From contig JARIGS010000016.1 in assembly GCA_029288725.1 (NCBI GenBank), positions 1 to 41,829 of the forward strand: a stretch of 41,829 nucleotides of DNA, in the 5' to 3' direction. The position numbers and the translations under genes were made by a program. The notes under the pieces were generated by a model, which saw nothing but the letters and a program-made list of their open reading frames with translations, did not search any database and was not told the DNA's origin. Of the stretch, positions 21,963-29,744 are shown piece after piece. The stretch is from Candidatus Nomurabacteria bacterium (GTDB taxonomy: Bacteria; Patescibacteriota; Minisyncoccia; Phycocordibacterales; UBA9973). Within the stretch, counting starts at the first letter, position 1. Each line of letters opens with the position of its first letter.

Positions 21963-22859
21963 CTATATAATGCGTTCAATTAATCCGTATGTTTCTCGGA
22001 TTGCTCCTTTTATTTCCAGTGTTGAAAAAGCAATGCTGGCGGCAACAATATCAAGCGATAAGGTTTCAACCAATGTTTCCTTGGATTGAGGCATTCGTAG
22101 GGCATTGATGATCAGTTGTTCAGTCTCATTCAATATAATAGAGCCGCCTTCGCTCTGCTGAGCTTCGGCGCCCCAAAGGGGGAGTGTGCCAGGAAGAGTA
22201 AAATGTAATTCCTCAATAATATCGGTGGGGTTGGTAATAGGAATGGCGCCAAGCTTGAGCAGCCAGTTGGCCCCGACCGAAGTGGGGGAAGTGACGGGGC
22301 CGGGGACTGCACCGACGCTCTTATTGTATTCGGTGGCCAGACGGGCAGTGATCAGCGTACCAGATTTTTCCTCCGCCTCTATAATAATAGTCATGCTGGC
22401 AATGCCTGCCTCAAGACGGTTGCGTTGGGGAAACATCCAGGTCATACCACGAATGTCGTGATCGAACTCACTGAGCAATGCGCCGCCGCTTTCCAGAATT
22501 CTTTTGGCTAAGGTGCGATGCTGGCCGGGATAGATCGCGTCTTCGGCTAGGCCTGATCCGGGAAAGGCAATGGTTGGTAGCCCCGCTTCAAGTGCCGCTT
22601 GGTGAGCGATGGCATCAATGCCGATTGCCAAACCGGAAACAATCGTGACGGGGTAGTCCCGCAGTCCCTTGATCAGCATCTCGCAGACTTGCTTGCCGTA
22701 ACTGGAATAGTTTCGTGATCCGACCACCGTGATCAGGGTCGTGCCCACAATGCGATCAAGTGAGCCGCGCATATGCAAGGTCATCGGGGGCTGAGGAATC
22801 TCCTGCAATTGCGGAAAGTGCTCAGCCACTGTAATTGTCTTGATCGGAAAATCTTCCAT
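21963..22859 (-). CDS. dprA: DNA-processing protein A (DprA/Smf)
   Basis: 298 aa. It protects incoming single-stranded DNA and loads RecA during natural transformation. The Rossmann-like fold has VGSRNYSSYG, IVSGLAIGIDAIAHQAALE, PTIAFPGSGL, FPQRNRLEAG and SGTLITARLATEYN, followed by VGANWLLKLGA. A C-terminal winged-helix DML1-like domain is present (about 248-295). The linker between them (about 230-241) is encoded by a palindromic repeat. ATG 22859 is chosen over GTG 22865 because a TGC-AATACT box ends 6 nt before it. It suggests competence together with type IV pilus-like functions. Confidence 0.95.
   Translation of the reverse strand: MEDFPIKTITVAEHFPQLQEIPQPPMTLHMRGSLDRIVGTTLITVVGSRNYSSYGKQVCEMLIKGLRDYPVTIVSGLAIGIDAIAHQAALEAGLPTIAFPGSGLAEDAIYPGQHRTLAKRILESGGALLSEFDHDIRGMTWMFPQRNRLEAGIASMTIIIEAEEKSGTLITARLATEYNKSVGAVPGPVTSPTSVGANWLLKLGAIPITNPTDIIEELHFTLPGTLPLWGAEAQQSEGGSIILNETEQLIINALRMPQSKETLVETLSLDIVAASIAFSTLEIKGAIRETYGLIERII
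22145..22170. repeat. Palindromic repeat inserted in dprA linker
   Basis: CGCCTTCGCTC, loop TGCT, GAGCTTCGGCG: an imperfect palindrome with TTCG steps, followed at once by CCCC-AAA-GGGG. It is in frame and encodes part of the linker before the winged helix. Confidence 0.55.
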
Positions 22860-22865
22860 GACCAC

Positions 22866-22871
22866 AGTATT
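22866..22871 (-). promoter_or_regulatory. Extended -10 box (TGC AATACT), leaderless dprA
   Basis: On the minus strand the hexamer ends exactly 6 nt before the ATG at 22859. Confidence 0.5.
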
Positions 22872-22932
22872 GCATAATGGGTATCAAGAATATTTAAAGT
22901 TCACCTTAAGATTTTCTTTATCACCAAATTGC

Positions 22933-22938
22933 TACACT
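22933..22938 (+). promoter_or_regulatory. Extended -10 box (TGC TACACT) of the 22946 gene
   Basis: TGCTACACT ends 7 nt before the ATG at 22946. Confidence 0.55.
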
Positions 22939-22945
22939 GCTGCCT

Positions 22946-23290
22946 ATGCCAGAAAAAGAAGATTTTGAAGAGATAAAACTGAATGCAGAAAATAATTACA
23001 AGAGTGTTGTTGAAGTATATTGTCCCTATTTTAAGGAAAAAATAGTTTTTAATTCAGAAGGTTTGGAACATTTAAAATTTAAACGTCATGAAAAGCCACG
23101 ATCGGAACAAGAACAACACATGCGATTCAAATTACTCGGCTTAGCTCCCGAGGTAATACGATCATCGCACACATTGCAGGGCTTGCGAGAAATAAGAAAA
23201 TTTGAACGCATGCGTAATATTCCGTTTTGGAGAATTAGTAAAAAAACTGGTACACGGTTATTTTTTGAAGGAAATCCTGATGAAGATTAG
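22946..23290 (+). CDS. Small basic protein, possible RelE/Barnase-like nuclease-fold relative
   Basis: 114 aa, charged, with no membrane segment. The pattern KIVFNSEGLEHLKFKRHEKPRSEQEQHMRFKLL resembles small Patescibacteria proteins that I associate with phage-type Barnase/RelE-like nuclease domains: an aromatic/His strand followed by an R-x5-Q-x4-RF helix. The assignment is weak. The C-terminus ends shortly after FWRISKKTGTRLFFEG, so the protein may be shorter than relatives. Promoter and terminator are its own, and no antitoxin-like gene is adjacent. Confidence 0.6.
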   Translation: MPEKEDFEEIKLNAENNYKSVVEVYCPYFKEKIVFNSEGLEHLKFKRHEKPRSEQEQHMRFKLLGLAPEVIRSSHTLQGLREIRKFERMRNIPFWRISKKTGTRLFFEGNPDED

Positions 23291-23295
23291 GATAT

Positions 23296-23323
23296 AAAAA
23301 ATCCCTCGTACGAGGGATTTTTT
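23296..23323 (+). terminator. Terminator, perfect palindrome
   Basis: AAAAAATCCCTCGT and its exact complement ACGAGGGATTTTTT, 5 nt after the stop at 23290. Confidence 0.9.
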
Positions 23324-23326
23324 ATT

Positions 23327-23379
23327 AGGTGTTTGGCTACAGTATATAAACCGTGAGGGAGCGAACTCCCCAAACACCT
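23327..23379. other. Two-tier hairpin upstream of serS
   Basis: AGGTGTTTGG (23327-23336) pairs with CCAAACACCT (23370-23379). Inside, GGGAG-CGAA-CTCCC forms a second tetraloop hairpin, leaving a 20-nt single strand with TATATAAA. It lies after a terminator and before the serS -10 box, so it is not part of either mRNA as drawn. It may be a tiny RNA or an operator. Confidence 0.4.
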
Positions 23380-23421
23380 TGGTACATACTAGCATAAGTT
23401 TAAAAAATCCTCAAAATACGC

Positions 23422-23427
23422 TATAGT
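23422..23427 (+). promoter_or_regulatory. -10 box (TATAGT) of serS operon
   Basis: TATAGT (in CGCTATAGT) ends 9 nt before the serS ATG; leader of only a few bases. Confidence 0.55.
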
Positions 23428-23436
23428 AGAGCTACT

Positions 23437-24705
23437 ATGCTCGATATTAAATTCATTAAGGAAAATCCGGACATTATCAAGGAAGCAGTGCAGAAGAAAA
23501 ACGTGTCGCTGGATGTTGACTTGCTGTTGGCAGTAGAAGAAAAGCGCCGTGAGGCATTGGCGACATTTGAATCATTGCGCACCGAACAGCATGCATTGTC
23601 CGACAAGATTCCTCAGACCGCTGACGCGACTGAGCGTGCCCAGCTGATCGAAAGCCTGAAGCCGTTGAAGGAAAAAGTCCAGGAGGCCGAAGAGCATGTC
23701 CGCACGGTCATGAAGGAATGGCAGGGGCTGATGATTCAGGTGCCGAACATTCCCGACATGTCTGCGCCGATTGGCCCTGACGAAACGTTCAGCGTTGTGC
23801 AAAAGACCTGGGGAGAGAAGCCGGTCTTCTCATTTGAACCAAAGGATCACATCGACATCATGCTTGGACTCGACATCGTCGACTTCGAGCGCGGCGTGAA
23901 AGTTCATGGTTTTCGTGGATATTATTTGAAAGGTGATGGCGTGAAGCTGTGCTTTGCCATTTGGAATTACGCTATGGATTTCTGGACCAAGCGGGGATTC
24001 AATCCGGTCATGCCACCGATGATTACCAAGCGCGAGCCATTGATGGGCTGTGGCTTCATTCCTCAGGGCGAGGCTGACATTTACAAGAATCAGGACGATA
24101 CCTATCTCGTCGGTACTTCCGAAGTGGGGCTGATGGGCATGTACATGGATGAAGTCCTTCCAAAGGAACAATTGCCGATCAAGATGCTTGGCTTTTCACC
24201 GTGCTATCGCTTGGAAGCGGGCAGCTATAACAAGGATGTGAAAGGGCTTATTCGTGTCCATGAATTTTACAAGCTTGAGCAGGTAGTGTTGTGTGAAGCC
24301 TCTCACGAGGAAAGCGTGCAATGGCATGAGACCATGAACGAAAGCACGGAACAGTTCATCGAATCACTGGGTATTCCGTATCACACCCTCAATGCCTCAA
24401 CGGGTGACATGGGACTGGGCAAGGTCAAGATGTATGACATCGAGCTGTGGGTACCAAAGGAAGAAACCTATCGCGAGATTTCCTCAGCATCATATTTCCA
24501 TGATTTCCAAACCCGCCGTCTCGGTATTCGCTACAAGGACGCTGAAGGGAAGTTACGCTATGCTCACTCACTGAACTGTACTGCTATTCCGACACCGCGT
24601 ATTCTGGTCTCATTGGTAGAAAACTTCCAGGAAGCCGATGGCACTATCCGCATTCCCGAAGTGTTGCGTCCTTACATGAACAATCAGGAATACATCGGCA
24701 AGTAG
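23437..24705 (+). CDS. serS: Seryl-tRNA synthetase
   Basis: 422 aa. It charges tRNA-Ser with serine. An N-terminal antiparallel coiled-coil arm (about 25-105) grips the tRNA long arm. The class II catalytic core has motif 2 (CYRLEAGSYNKDVKGLIRVHEF) and motif 3 (SLNCTAIPTPRILVSLVENFQ). Length is normal. It is first in an operon with ftsQ and dus, joined by TAG-T-ATG junctions. A TATAGT box is just upstream. Confidence 0.97.
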   Translation: MLDIKFIKENPDIIKEAVQKKNVSLDVDLLLAVEEKRREALATFESLRTEQHALSDKIPQTADATERAQLIESLKPLKEKVQEAEEHVRTVMKEWQGLMIQVPNIPDMSAPIGPDETFSVVQKTWGEKPVFSFEPKDHIDIMLGLDIVDFERGVKVHGFRGYYLKGDGVKLCFAIWNYAMDFWTKRGFNPVMPPMITKREPLMGCGFIPQGEADIYKNQDDTYLVGTSEVGLMGMYMDEVLPKEQLPIKMLGFSPCYRLEAGSYNKDVKGLIRVHEFYKLEQVVLCEASHEESVQWHETMNESTEQFIESLGIPYHTLNASTGDMGLGKVKMYDIELWVPKEETYREISSASYFHDFQTRRLGIRYKDAEGKLRYAHSLNCTAIPTPRILVSLVENFQEADGTIRIPEVLRPYMNNQEYIGK

Positions 24706-24706
24706 T

Positions 24707-25564
24707 ATGTATGAACGGACCTATCACAAAACGGTTTTAAAACAGGAAGAAAAAGACGTCGACAAAAAAAACAGTCGGGGCAAAGCAGGCGCCCTACGCG
24801 AATGGAATTGGAAACTGATCATTGGCATTGTTAGTGCGGTGATCCTTCTTGTCGGAAGCGTGCTGCTCATTCGTGCGCCGCGTCTGCAGGTCCGGACTAT
24901 TGAAGTGAATGGTGCACATGTTGCTGATCCAGGGGATATTACAGAATTTGTGAACAGTCAGTTACAGGGAAATAAGCTCTTCATCTTACCCCGTAGCAGT
25001 ATTTTTCTTGCTCCTGAGCATGCTATAGAAAAAGCCCTTAAGGCGCAGTTTCCACGTTTGCAAACAGTGGAAGTTGATCGCAAGAATTTCTCCACCCTCA
25101 GCATCAATGTCACAGAATTCCAGGGCATGTACTTGTGGTGCACCGCTGATGCTGATTGTTACTTTATGGATCAGAATGGTATTGCCTTTGCCACTGCACC
25201 GTATTTCTCGGGTACTGCCTATCCGAAGATTTTTAATGGTACCGCTAGCACATTGCCATTTCAGGCGGTAACTGCTGATCAGCTCACGATGGTATCGCTG
25301 TTGCTGTCTCGTTTGCCAAGCCTTGGCATTGATCCAGCGGAATTTCACTTTGTTAGCGATCATGAGCTTGATGTCGATTTCAATCACGACGGTCATCAAG
25401 CCCAGCTCATATTTGATCCGACCAGCAATACTGCTGATGCACTGCAGGTGCTCTTTACCGGTTTGCGCACCAATCCGTTGGCGGGAAAGTTTCGTGATGC
25501 ATCACAAGTCCTGCAATATATCGATTTGCGTTTTTCTAACAGGATAGTATATAAGTTCCAATAG
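24707..25564 (+). CDS. ftsQ: FtsQ/DivIB-like division protein (POTRA domain)
   Basis: 285 aa. A basic cytosolic N-terminus (1-38) precedes one transmembrane helix (about 39-62, LIIGIVSAVILLVGSVLLI). The POTRA domain begins VRTIEVNGAHVADPGDITEFV (about 66 onward), and a beta domain reading VEVDRKNFSTLSINVTEFQGMYLW follows. This is the FtsQ/DivIB layout, a septal protein linking FtsB/FtsL to the divisome. Residues around WCTADADCYFMDQNGIAF include a Cys pair outside the membrane. The start is one base after the serS stop. No other division genes are adjacent, so identification rests on topology and the POTRA/FtsQ pattern. Confidence 0.8.
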   Translation: MYERTYHKTVLKQEEKDVDKKNSRGKAGALREWNWKLIIGIVSAVILLVGSVLLIRAPRLQVRTIEVNGAHVADPGDITEFVNSQLQGNKLFILPRSSIFLAPEHAIEKALKAQFPRLQTVEVDRKNFSTLSINVTEFQGMYLWCTADADCYFMDQNGIAFATAPYFSGTAYPKIFNGTASTLPFQAVTADQLTMVSLLLSRLPSLGIDPAEFHFVSDHELDVDFNHDGHQAQLIFDPTSNTADALQVLFTGLRTNPLAGKFRDASQVLQYIDLRFSNRIVYKFQ

Positions 25565-25565
25565 T

Positions 25566-26690
25566 ATGCATTTCTGGCAGACCCTACGGGAAAAAAGGAA
25601 AGTAAATGGTGCGCCATTCTTTTGTGTGGCACCGATGGCTGACGTGACTGATCCGGCATTTCGTCGGCTCATTGCCACGTATGGCAAACCCGCCTCGACT
25701 CGGGGCGACTCGTCGACGCGAGGCGGGCCGGACGTAATGTGGACCGAGTTCGTCTCGGCCAATGGTCTAATGAGTGCGGGCAGGGAAGTGTTGCAGCGTG
25801 ATTTGGTCTATGCCGAAATGGAACGACCGATTGTGGCGCAGCTCTTTTCTTCTGATCCGGAAAAAATGGAACAGGCTGCGCGATTGTGTGCAGAGCTTGG
25901 CTTCGACGGTATTGATATCAATATGGGCTGTCCTGATAAGACGATTGAAAAGCAGGGAGCAGGAGCGGGCATGATTAAGACACCAGAGGTTGCAGTAGCA
26001 ATCATTGCAGCGGCAAAGCGTGGGGCAGGAACTATCCCGGTATCGGTAAAGACCCGTGTTGGCTACAATGTTGCTGATATTGATAATTGGATTGCATTAC
26101 TCTTGCAACAGGATATTGCGGCTCTGACGGTCCACGCCCGTACACGCAAGGAATTATCAAAAGTGCCGGCTCATTGGGGCTACATCAAGCAAGTGGTGGC
26201 ATTGCGTGACAAGCTTGCACCGCAGACAGTCATTATTGGAAACGGTGACGTAACCAGTCTGGCAGACGGTGCTGCAAAAGCAGCGGCAAGTGGCTGTGAT
26301 GGCGTGATGGTAGGTCGTGCACTGTTTGGTAACCCCTGGTTCTTTGATGCGTCACGTCAAATTACTGCAACACTACCGAAAAAATCATTGCTGCAAAAAG
26401 TTCCCTTCATTGGAAAGTATATTGAGACCAAGCGTTCTGCTGCCCAGTCCGTATCGCGACCGATTACAGTGCAGGAACGATTGCAGGTCATGGTGGAGCA
26501 TACGAAACTGTTTGAGCAATTGCTCGGTGACGTCAAAAGTTTTTCCATTATGAAGAAGCACTATAAGGCCTACTGTACCGGCTTTGCCGGCGCCAAGGAA
26601 TTGCGCATGCAGCTGATGGACGAGGCAAAAAATGCCGCTGATGTGGAACAGATAACGAGGCAGTTTTTAGATAATTTTCTGCTACAATAG
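25566..26690 (+). CDS. dus: tRNA-dihydrouridine synthase with an inserted palindromic peptide
   Basis: 374 aa. An FMN enzyme reducing uridines in tRNA D-loops. TIM-barrel signatures are FFCVAPMADVTDPAFRRLI (N-terminal FMN site), GIDINMGCPDKTIEKQGAGAG (catalytic Cys in GCPDK), SVKTRVGY, LTVHARTRKE, IIGNGDVTS and GCDGVMVGRALFGNPW. Between TYGKP and DVMWTEF, where homologues continue directly, 13 residues (P42-P55 region, ASTRGDSSTRGG) are encoded by a 39-nt GC-rich palindrome. The enzyme core is intact, so the insert probably sits in a loop. The start is one base after the ftsQ stop. Confidence 0.94.
   Translation: MHFWQTLREKRKVNGAPFFCVAPMADVTDPAFRRLIATYGKPASTRGDSSTRGGPDVMWTEFVSANGLMSAGREVLQRDLVYAEMERPIVAQLFSSDPEKMEQAARLCAELGFDGIDINMGCPDKTIEKQGAGAGMIKTPEVAVAIIAAAKRGAGTIPVSVKTRVGYNVADIDNWIALLLQQDIAALTVHARTRKELSKVPAHWGYIKQVVALRDKLAPQTVIIGNGDVTSLADGAAKAAASGCDGVMVGRALFGNPWFFDASRQITATLPKKSLLQKVPFIGKYIETKRSAAQSVSRPITVQERLQVMVEHTKLFEQLLGDVKSFSIMKKHYKAYCTGFAGAKELRMQLMDEAKNAADVEQITRQFLDNFLLQ
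25689..25727. repeat. 39-nt palindromic element inserted in frame in dus
   Basis: Arms CCCGCCTCG and CGAGGCGGG with an inner CGAC-TC-GTCG hairpin. Length is a multiple of three and the frame stays open. It is far more GC-rich than dus itself. Confidence 0.8.
26683..26688 (+). promoter_or_regulatory. Extended -10 box (TGC TACAAT), leaderless dnaX
   Basis: TGCTACAAT overlaps the last codons of dus (up to 26690) and ends exactly 6 nt before the dnaX ATG at 26695. Confidence 0.65.
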
Positions 26691-26694
26691 AGCC

Positions 26695-27738
26695 ATGCAT
26701 GATCAGGTGTTGTATCGTAAATATCGTCCGGGAAGCTGGGAAGAAGTAGTGGGGCAGGAGCACATTGTTTCTGTGTTATCGCAGTCAATTGAAAGTGGTA
26801 ATTTCTCGCACGCGTATTTGTTTACTGGCAGTCGCGGTACGGGCAAGACCTCCGTTGCTCGTATTTTTGCCAAGGCCCTTGGGACAAATCCTGAGGACAT
26901 TACTGAGATAGATGCTGCCTCCAATCGCGGCATTGATGATATCCGGGCATTGCGCGAAGCAGTGCGCGTGTTGCCATTCTCCTCACGCTTCAAGGTCTAC
27001 ATCATTGATGAAGTCCATATGCTTTCGCGCGATGCATTCAATGCATTGCTCAAGACATTGGAGGAGCCACCAGCCCACTGTATTTTCATACTAGCAACAA
27101 CGGAGCTCGATAAGGTGCCAGAAACCATTCTTTCTCGCTGTCAGACATTTTCATTCCGCAAGCCGACTGAGCGCACCTTGGTTAAGGAAGTGGAGCGCAT
27201 TGCGGCTGAGGAAAAGGTAGTCATTGATGCCGACAGCGCGGCATTGGTAGCGTTTCTGGGTGACGGTTCATTCCGCGATACCTTGAGTATCTTGCAGAAA
27301 GTCTTTTCTGCCAGCAAGAATCGCGTCATTACCCGTGAGCTGACTGAGTCTGTCACTGGCGCACCGTCGCTCACTGTTATTCACGAGCTCTATGCGGCAC
27401 TGATTGCTCGAGACATTGATGCGTTATATAAAACCTTGGCAAGAGCGGAGGAGCATCACACTGATATGATGCTCTTGGCTCAGCTTTTGCTTGATACGAT
27501 GCGTTTGTCATTGAAATATCGCTATGCTCCAAGCAGCCGTGAGGAAATCGAGGCCAACTACTCTGAGCACTATGCCGAAGTGATCAAAAAGGGGGCGGTG
27601 GAAAATGCCGATGCTATTTCCTCCCGCGGTATTGTTGCTCTTATCACTGCCATCGAACGCATTGCCTATGCCTCTATTCCAACGCTGCCACTCGAACTGG
27701 CATTTATTGAAATGACCGGAGTAGAGCAGTCTTCGTAA
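26695..27738 (+). CDS. dnaX: DNA polymerase III gamma/tau-like clamp-loader subunit, short form
   Basis: 347 aa. An AAA+ ATPase of the clamp loader. Walker A is GSRGTGKTS (45-53), followed directly by EIDAASNRGIDDIR, Walker B VYIIDEVHMLS and sensor ILATTELDKVPETILSRCQTFSF. The zinc module with four Cys, which usually sits between the P-loop helix and EIDAASN, is absent: ALGTNPEDITEID joins them. The protein ends after domain III, so it lacks the tau extension that binds polymerase and helicase. Its -10 box lies within the end of dus. Confidence 0.93.
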   Translation: MHDQVLYRKYRPGSWEEVVGQEHIVSVLSQSIESGNFSHAYLFTGSRGTGKTSVARIFAKALGTNPEDITEIDAASNRGIDDIRALREAVRVLPFSSRFKVYIIDEVHMLSRDAFNALLKTLEEPPAHCIFILATTELDKVPETILSRCQTFSFRKPTERTLVKEVERIAAEEKVVIDADSAALVAFLGDGSFRDTLSILQKVFSASKNRVITRELTESVTGAPSLTVIHELYAALIARDIDALYKTLARAEEHHTDMMLLAQLLLDTMRLSLKYRYAPSSREEIEANYSEHYAEVIKKGAVENADAISSRGIVALITAIERIAYASIPTLPLELAFIEMTGVEQSS

Positions 27739-27746
27739 AAAAGAAA

Positions 27747-27777
27747 AAGGGTGTGTTCGCTTTGCGAACACACCCTT
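27747..27777. terminator. Terminator, 14-bp stem, T-run on the minus strand
   Basis: AAGGGTGTGTTCGC, loop TTT, perfect complement. The T-run (TTTTTCTTTTTT) is on the minus side, so it mainly ends the 27780-27971 gene; it also follows dnaX by 9 nt. Confidence 0.8.
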
Positions 27778-27779
27778 AC

Positions 27780-27971
27780 TTAGCTACTCCAATTGTTTTT
27801 AATTTTCTTCTTCATCCAAAACTTCGCTGTACGAAATCCGCTTTTCCAACGAAATGGATTAGTCAAAAATAAGATTCCTTTACTGATACCTATTGTCGTT
27901 GAAGGAAAGGTAATTAAAATCATAAAAATCACAACAGGAATAGACCACCAATTCCAAACACTATTTTTCAT
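27780..27971 (-). CDS. Small basic membrane protein
   Basis: 63 aa. One hydrophobic helix (about 8-30, WWSIPVVIFMILITFPSTTIGI) precedes a strongly basic, aromatic tail (FRWKSGFRTAKFWMKKKIKNN). No family recognised. It is convergent with dnaX, has TGCTATAGT 17 nt upstream of its ATG and a terminator with a minus-strand T-run at its 3' end, which together support a real gene. Confidence 0.6.
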   Translation of the reverse strand: MKNSVWNWWSIPVVIFMILITFPSTTIGISKGILFLTNPFRWKSGFRTAKFWMKKKIKNNWSS

Positions 27972-28028
27972 TGTGATATGTTTTCTAAACTATAGCATTC
28001 ATACCATCAGGGTCAATTATTCCACCCT

Positions 28029-28057
28029 TTGAGTTAGACCTATTTTTATGGTATAAA
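28029..28057 (+). promoter_or_regulatory. Promoter of tRNA-Gln
   Basis: TTGAGT (28029-28034), 17-nt spacer, TATAAA (28052-28057); transcription would begin about 8 nt before the mature tRNA. Confidence 0.65.
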
Positions 28058-28071
28058 ACACACGTTCTTAT

Positions 28072-28142
28072 TGCGGGTTCGTCTAATGGTAGGACTACGG
28101 TTTTTGGTGCCGTCTATTGGGGTTCGAGTCCCTGACCCGCAG
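28072..28142 (+). tRNA. tRNA-Gln (anticodon TTG)
   Basis: Acceptor TGCGGGT/ACCCGCA, D-arm GTC...GAC, anticodon stem ACGGT/GCCGT with loop TTTTGGT (anticodon TTG), T-loop TTCGAGT. Discriminator G; CCA is not encoded. The serine recombinase reading frame on the other strand runs into this gene, marking the tRNA 3' half as a likely attachment site. Confidence 0.92.
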
Positions 28143-29741
28143 CACTCGTGGACTGTTTGCACACATTTGTTCAAACTGTTCTTGTTTTTCAACAGTATTT
28201 ATTGGTTCTAACCGTTCTTTTATCGCTTTTACTTCTCCTGAGACTTTTGTAAGTGGGAACAGGCACTTTTCTATATCAATGCTAATCATTTTATCTTTTA
28301 CTAGCAGGTTCGAACCTAATGCTGAAAGTATTGCGCGTCGTTCATGAATGGTGCCGTTCTTAAACTTTGCCACTGCTTGGTCAATGAATGTGAACATTTC
28401 ATCACCAGTGTTCATCCAAGCATCCACACGCTTCGCCGTTGTTGCAAATAGGTCTTCCAGTCGTTTCTTCTCGGCAAGGAGTGGTGTACGTCTCCTGGTG
28501 AACTCCTCACCGTCAATTTCTCCACTAGCACGCATGTCGGAGAAGCCGTCTATTTTCGCTAGGCAGGCCTTATACGCTTTCTGCTGGCTTTCTACAACCG
28601 CATTACGGCTGCTGATTTCTTTTTCGTTTTCTTTTTCCCACCATTTCATGGCGAACGAATGAAATTCTGGTGGTATATCAACAGTATTTATCTCTGCAAT
28701 AACCTGCTTTTCCAATTCTTTTTGTTCAACGGAACGCTGTGTACAGTTTGGATTAACCCGTTTCGTGCAGTGGTAGTAGACATAGAGATTCACGCTCCCG
28801 TCTCTCAGTTTTTTTGATTTGGTCTCCGCCGTGATTGCTGCACCACACTCTGCACAACGCATCATGCCAGTGAAGTCAAAAACATGTGTCTTTGGTCGTG
28901 GGCGGCCTTTTCTTCCGAGTAGCACCTGAATTTTGTCGTATTCCTCCTCAGTCATGATTGCTTCATGTGTGCCTTGATACCATTTACCACTTCCAATAGG
29001 GTATTCATACATGCCGTAGTAAAACGTGTTTCCAAACATGCGGTAGATTGTGCTTCTTCCGAGCTTCTTGCCCTTTGGTGTTCGAAAGCCCCATTCATTG
29101 TTGGCAATGTCTCTAATCTCAAGGGGCTGATAAGTTCCTGTTAGCATTAGGTCAATCATCTTACGGATAAGCGGCAGGAGTTTCTCGTCAGATACGATAG
29201 TTTTATTTCCTTTTTCGGCATACTTATCATTCAAATAGCCAAGTGGTGCAGGGGCTGGGTAGATACCGAGCTTGGCTTTCTTCTCAAGTCCTCTGGTAAC
29301 ATCGATGCCTTTCTTGTCGTTCTCCATTTTTGCCTGGGTGCAGGCAAGCATGAACATAAACTTGTCCATTGGGGTATTACGGTACGTCTGACCTGGGGTA
29401 ATGATTTCATGCAACCTGCCTCTGTCCATCAGGTCAATAAGTAAAGCACTGTCAATCGCATTACGAGAAAGACGGTCAGCGTGCCACACGATGATGGAAT
29501 TGATAGCTCCGCTTTCAATACGTTCATACATTTCCTTGAACATGGGACGATTGTTTGTAGTCTTGGCGGATTTTGCTTCAACCAGGATGTTCTCCTCAGG
29601 AACCCGTACACCTATATTTCTAGCAATGTCATGGGCTGTGTCTATCTGTGCATCAATGGAGAGCACTTGACGGTCTTCACTTTCACTGCTTTTTCTTCCG
29701 TAAATTGCAGGCTTCAGTTTTATTTCTGCTTCGTTCTTCAT
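28095..29741 (-). CDS. Large serine recombinase (integrase)
   Basis: 548 aa. The resolvase-type catalytic domain (about 10-150) opens AIYGRKSSESEDRQVLSIDAQ, with nucleophile Ser18 in the YxRxS position, and has IIVWHADRLSRNAIDSALLIDLMDRG. The recombinase domain (about 165-270) follows, then a zinc ribbon with CAECGAAI and YHCTKRVNPNC, then a coiled-coil region (about 360-440). It performs site-specific integration or excision through a 5'-phosphoserine link. The last about 19 residues (from SPRVLRVRDSNP) are read antisense through tRNA-Gln and are probably a by-product of integration. It starts 3 nt after the excisionase-like gene stop. Confidence 0.95.
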   Translation of the reverse strand: MKNEAEIKLKPAIYGRKSSESEDRQVLSIDAQIDTAHDIARNIGVRVPEENILVEAKSAKTTNNRPMFKEMYERIESGAINSIIVWHADRLSRNAIDSALLIDLMDRGRLHEIITPGQTYRNTPMDKFMFMLACTQAKMENDKKGIDVTRGLEKKAKLGIYPAPAPLGYLNDKYAEKGNKTIVSDEKLLPLIRKMIDLMLTGTYQPLEIRDIANNEWGFRTPKGKKLGRSTIYRMFGNTFYYGMYEYPIGSGKWYQGTHEAIMTEEEYDKIQVLLGRKGRPRPKTHVFDFTGMMRCAECGAAITAETKSKKLRDGSVNLYVYYHCTKRVNPNCTQRSVEQKELEKQVIAEINTVDIPPEFHSFAMKWWEKENEKEISSRNAVVESQQKAYKACLAKIDGFSDMRASGEIDGEEFTRRRTPLLAEKKRLEDLFATTAKRVDAWMNTGDEMFTFIDQAVAKFKNGTIHERRAILSALGSNLLVKDKMISIDIEKCLFPLTKVSGEVKAIKERLEPINTVEKQEQFEQMCANSPRVLRVRDSNPNRRHQKP

Positions 29742-29744
29742 AGG

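Noticed and set aside
22946-23290. Toxin-antitoxin pair at the 22946 gene
   Set aside because: No partner gene is adjacent; the flanking items are a terminator and the divergent dprA.
28095-28142. Recombinase C-terminus as a functional domain
   Set aside because: These residues are read antisense through tRNA-Gln, a common by-product at integration sites.
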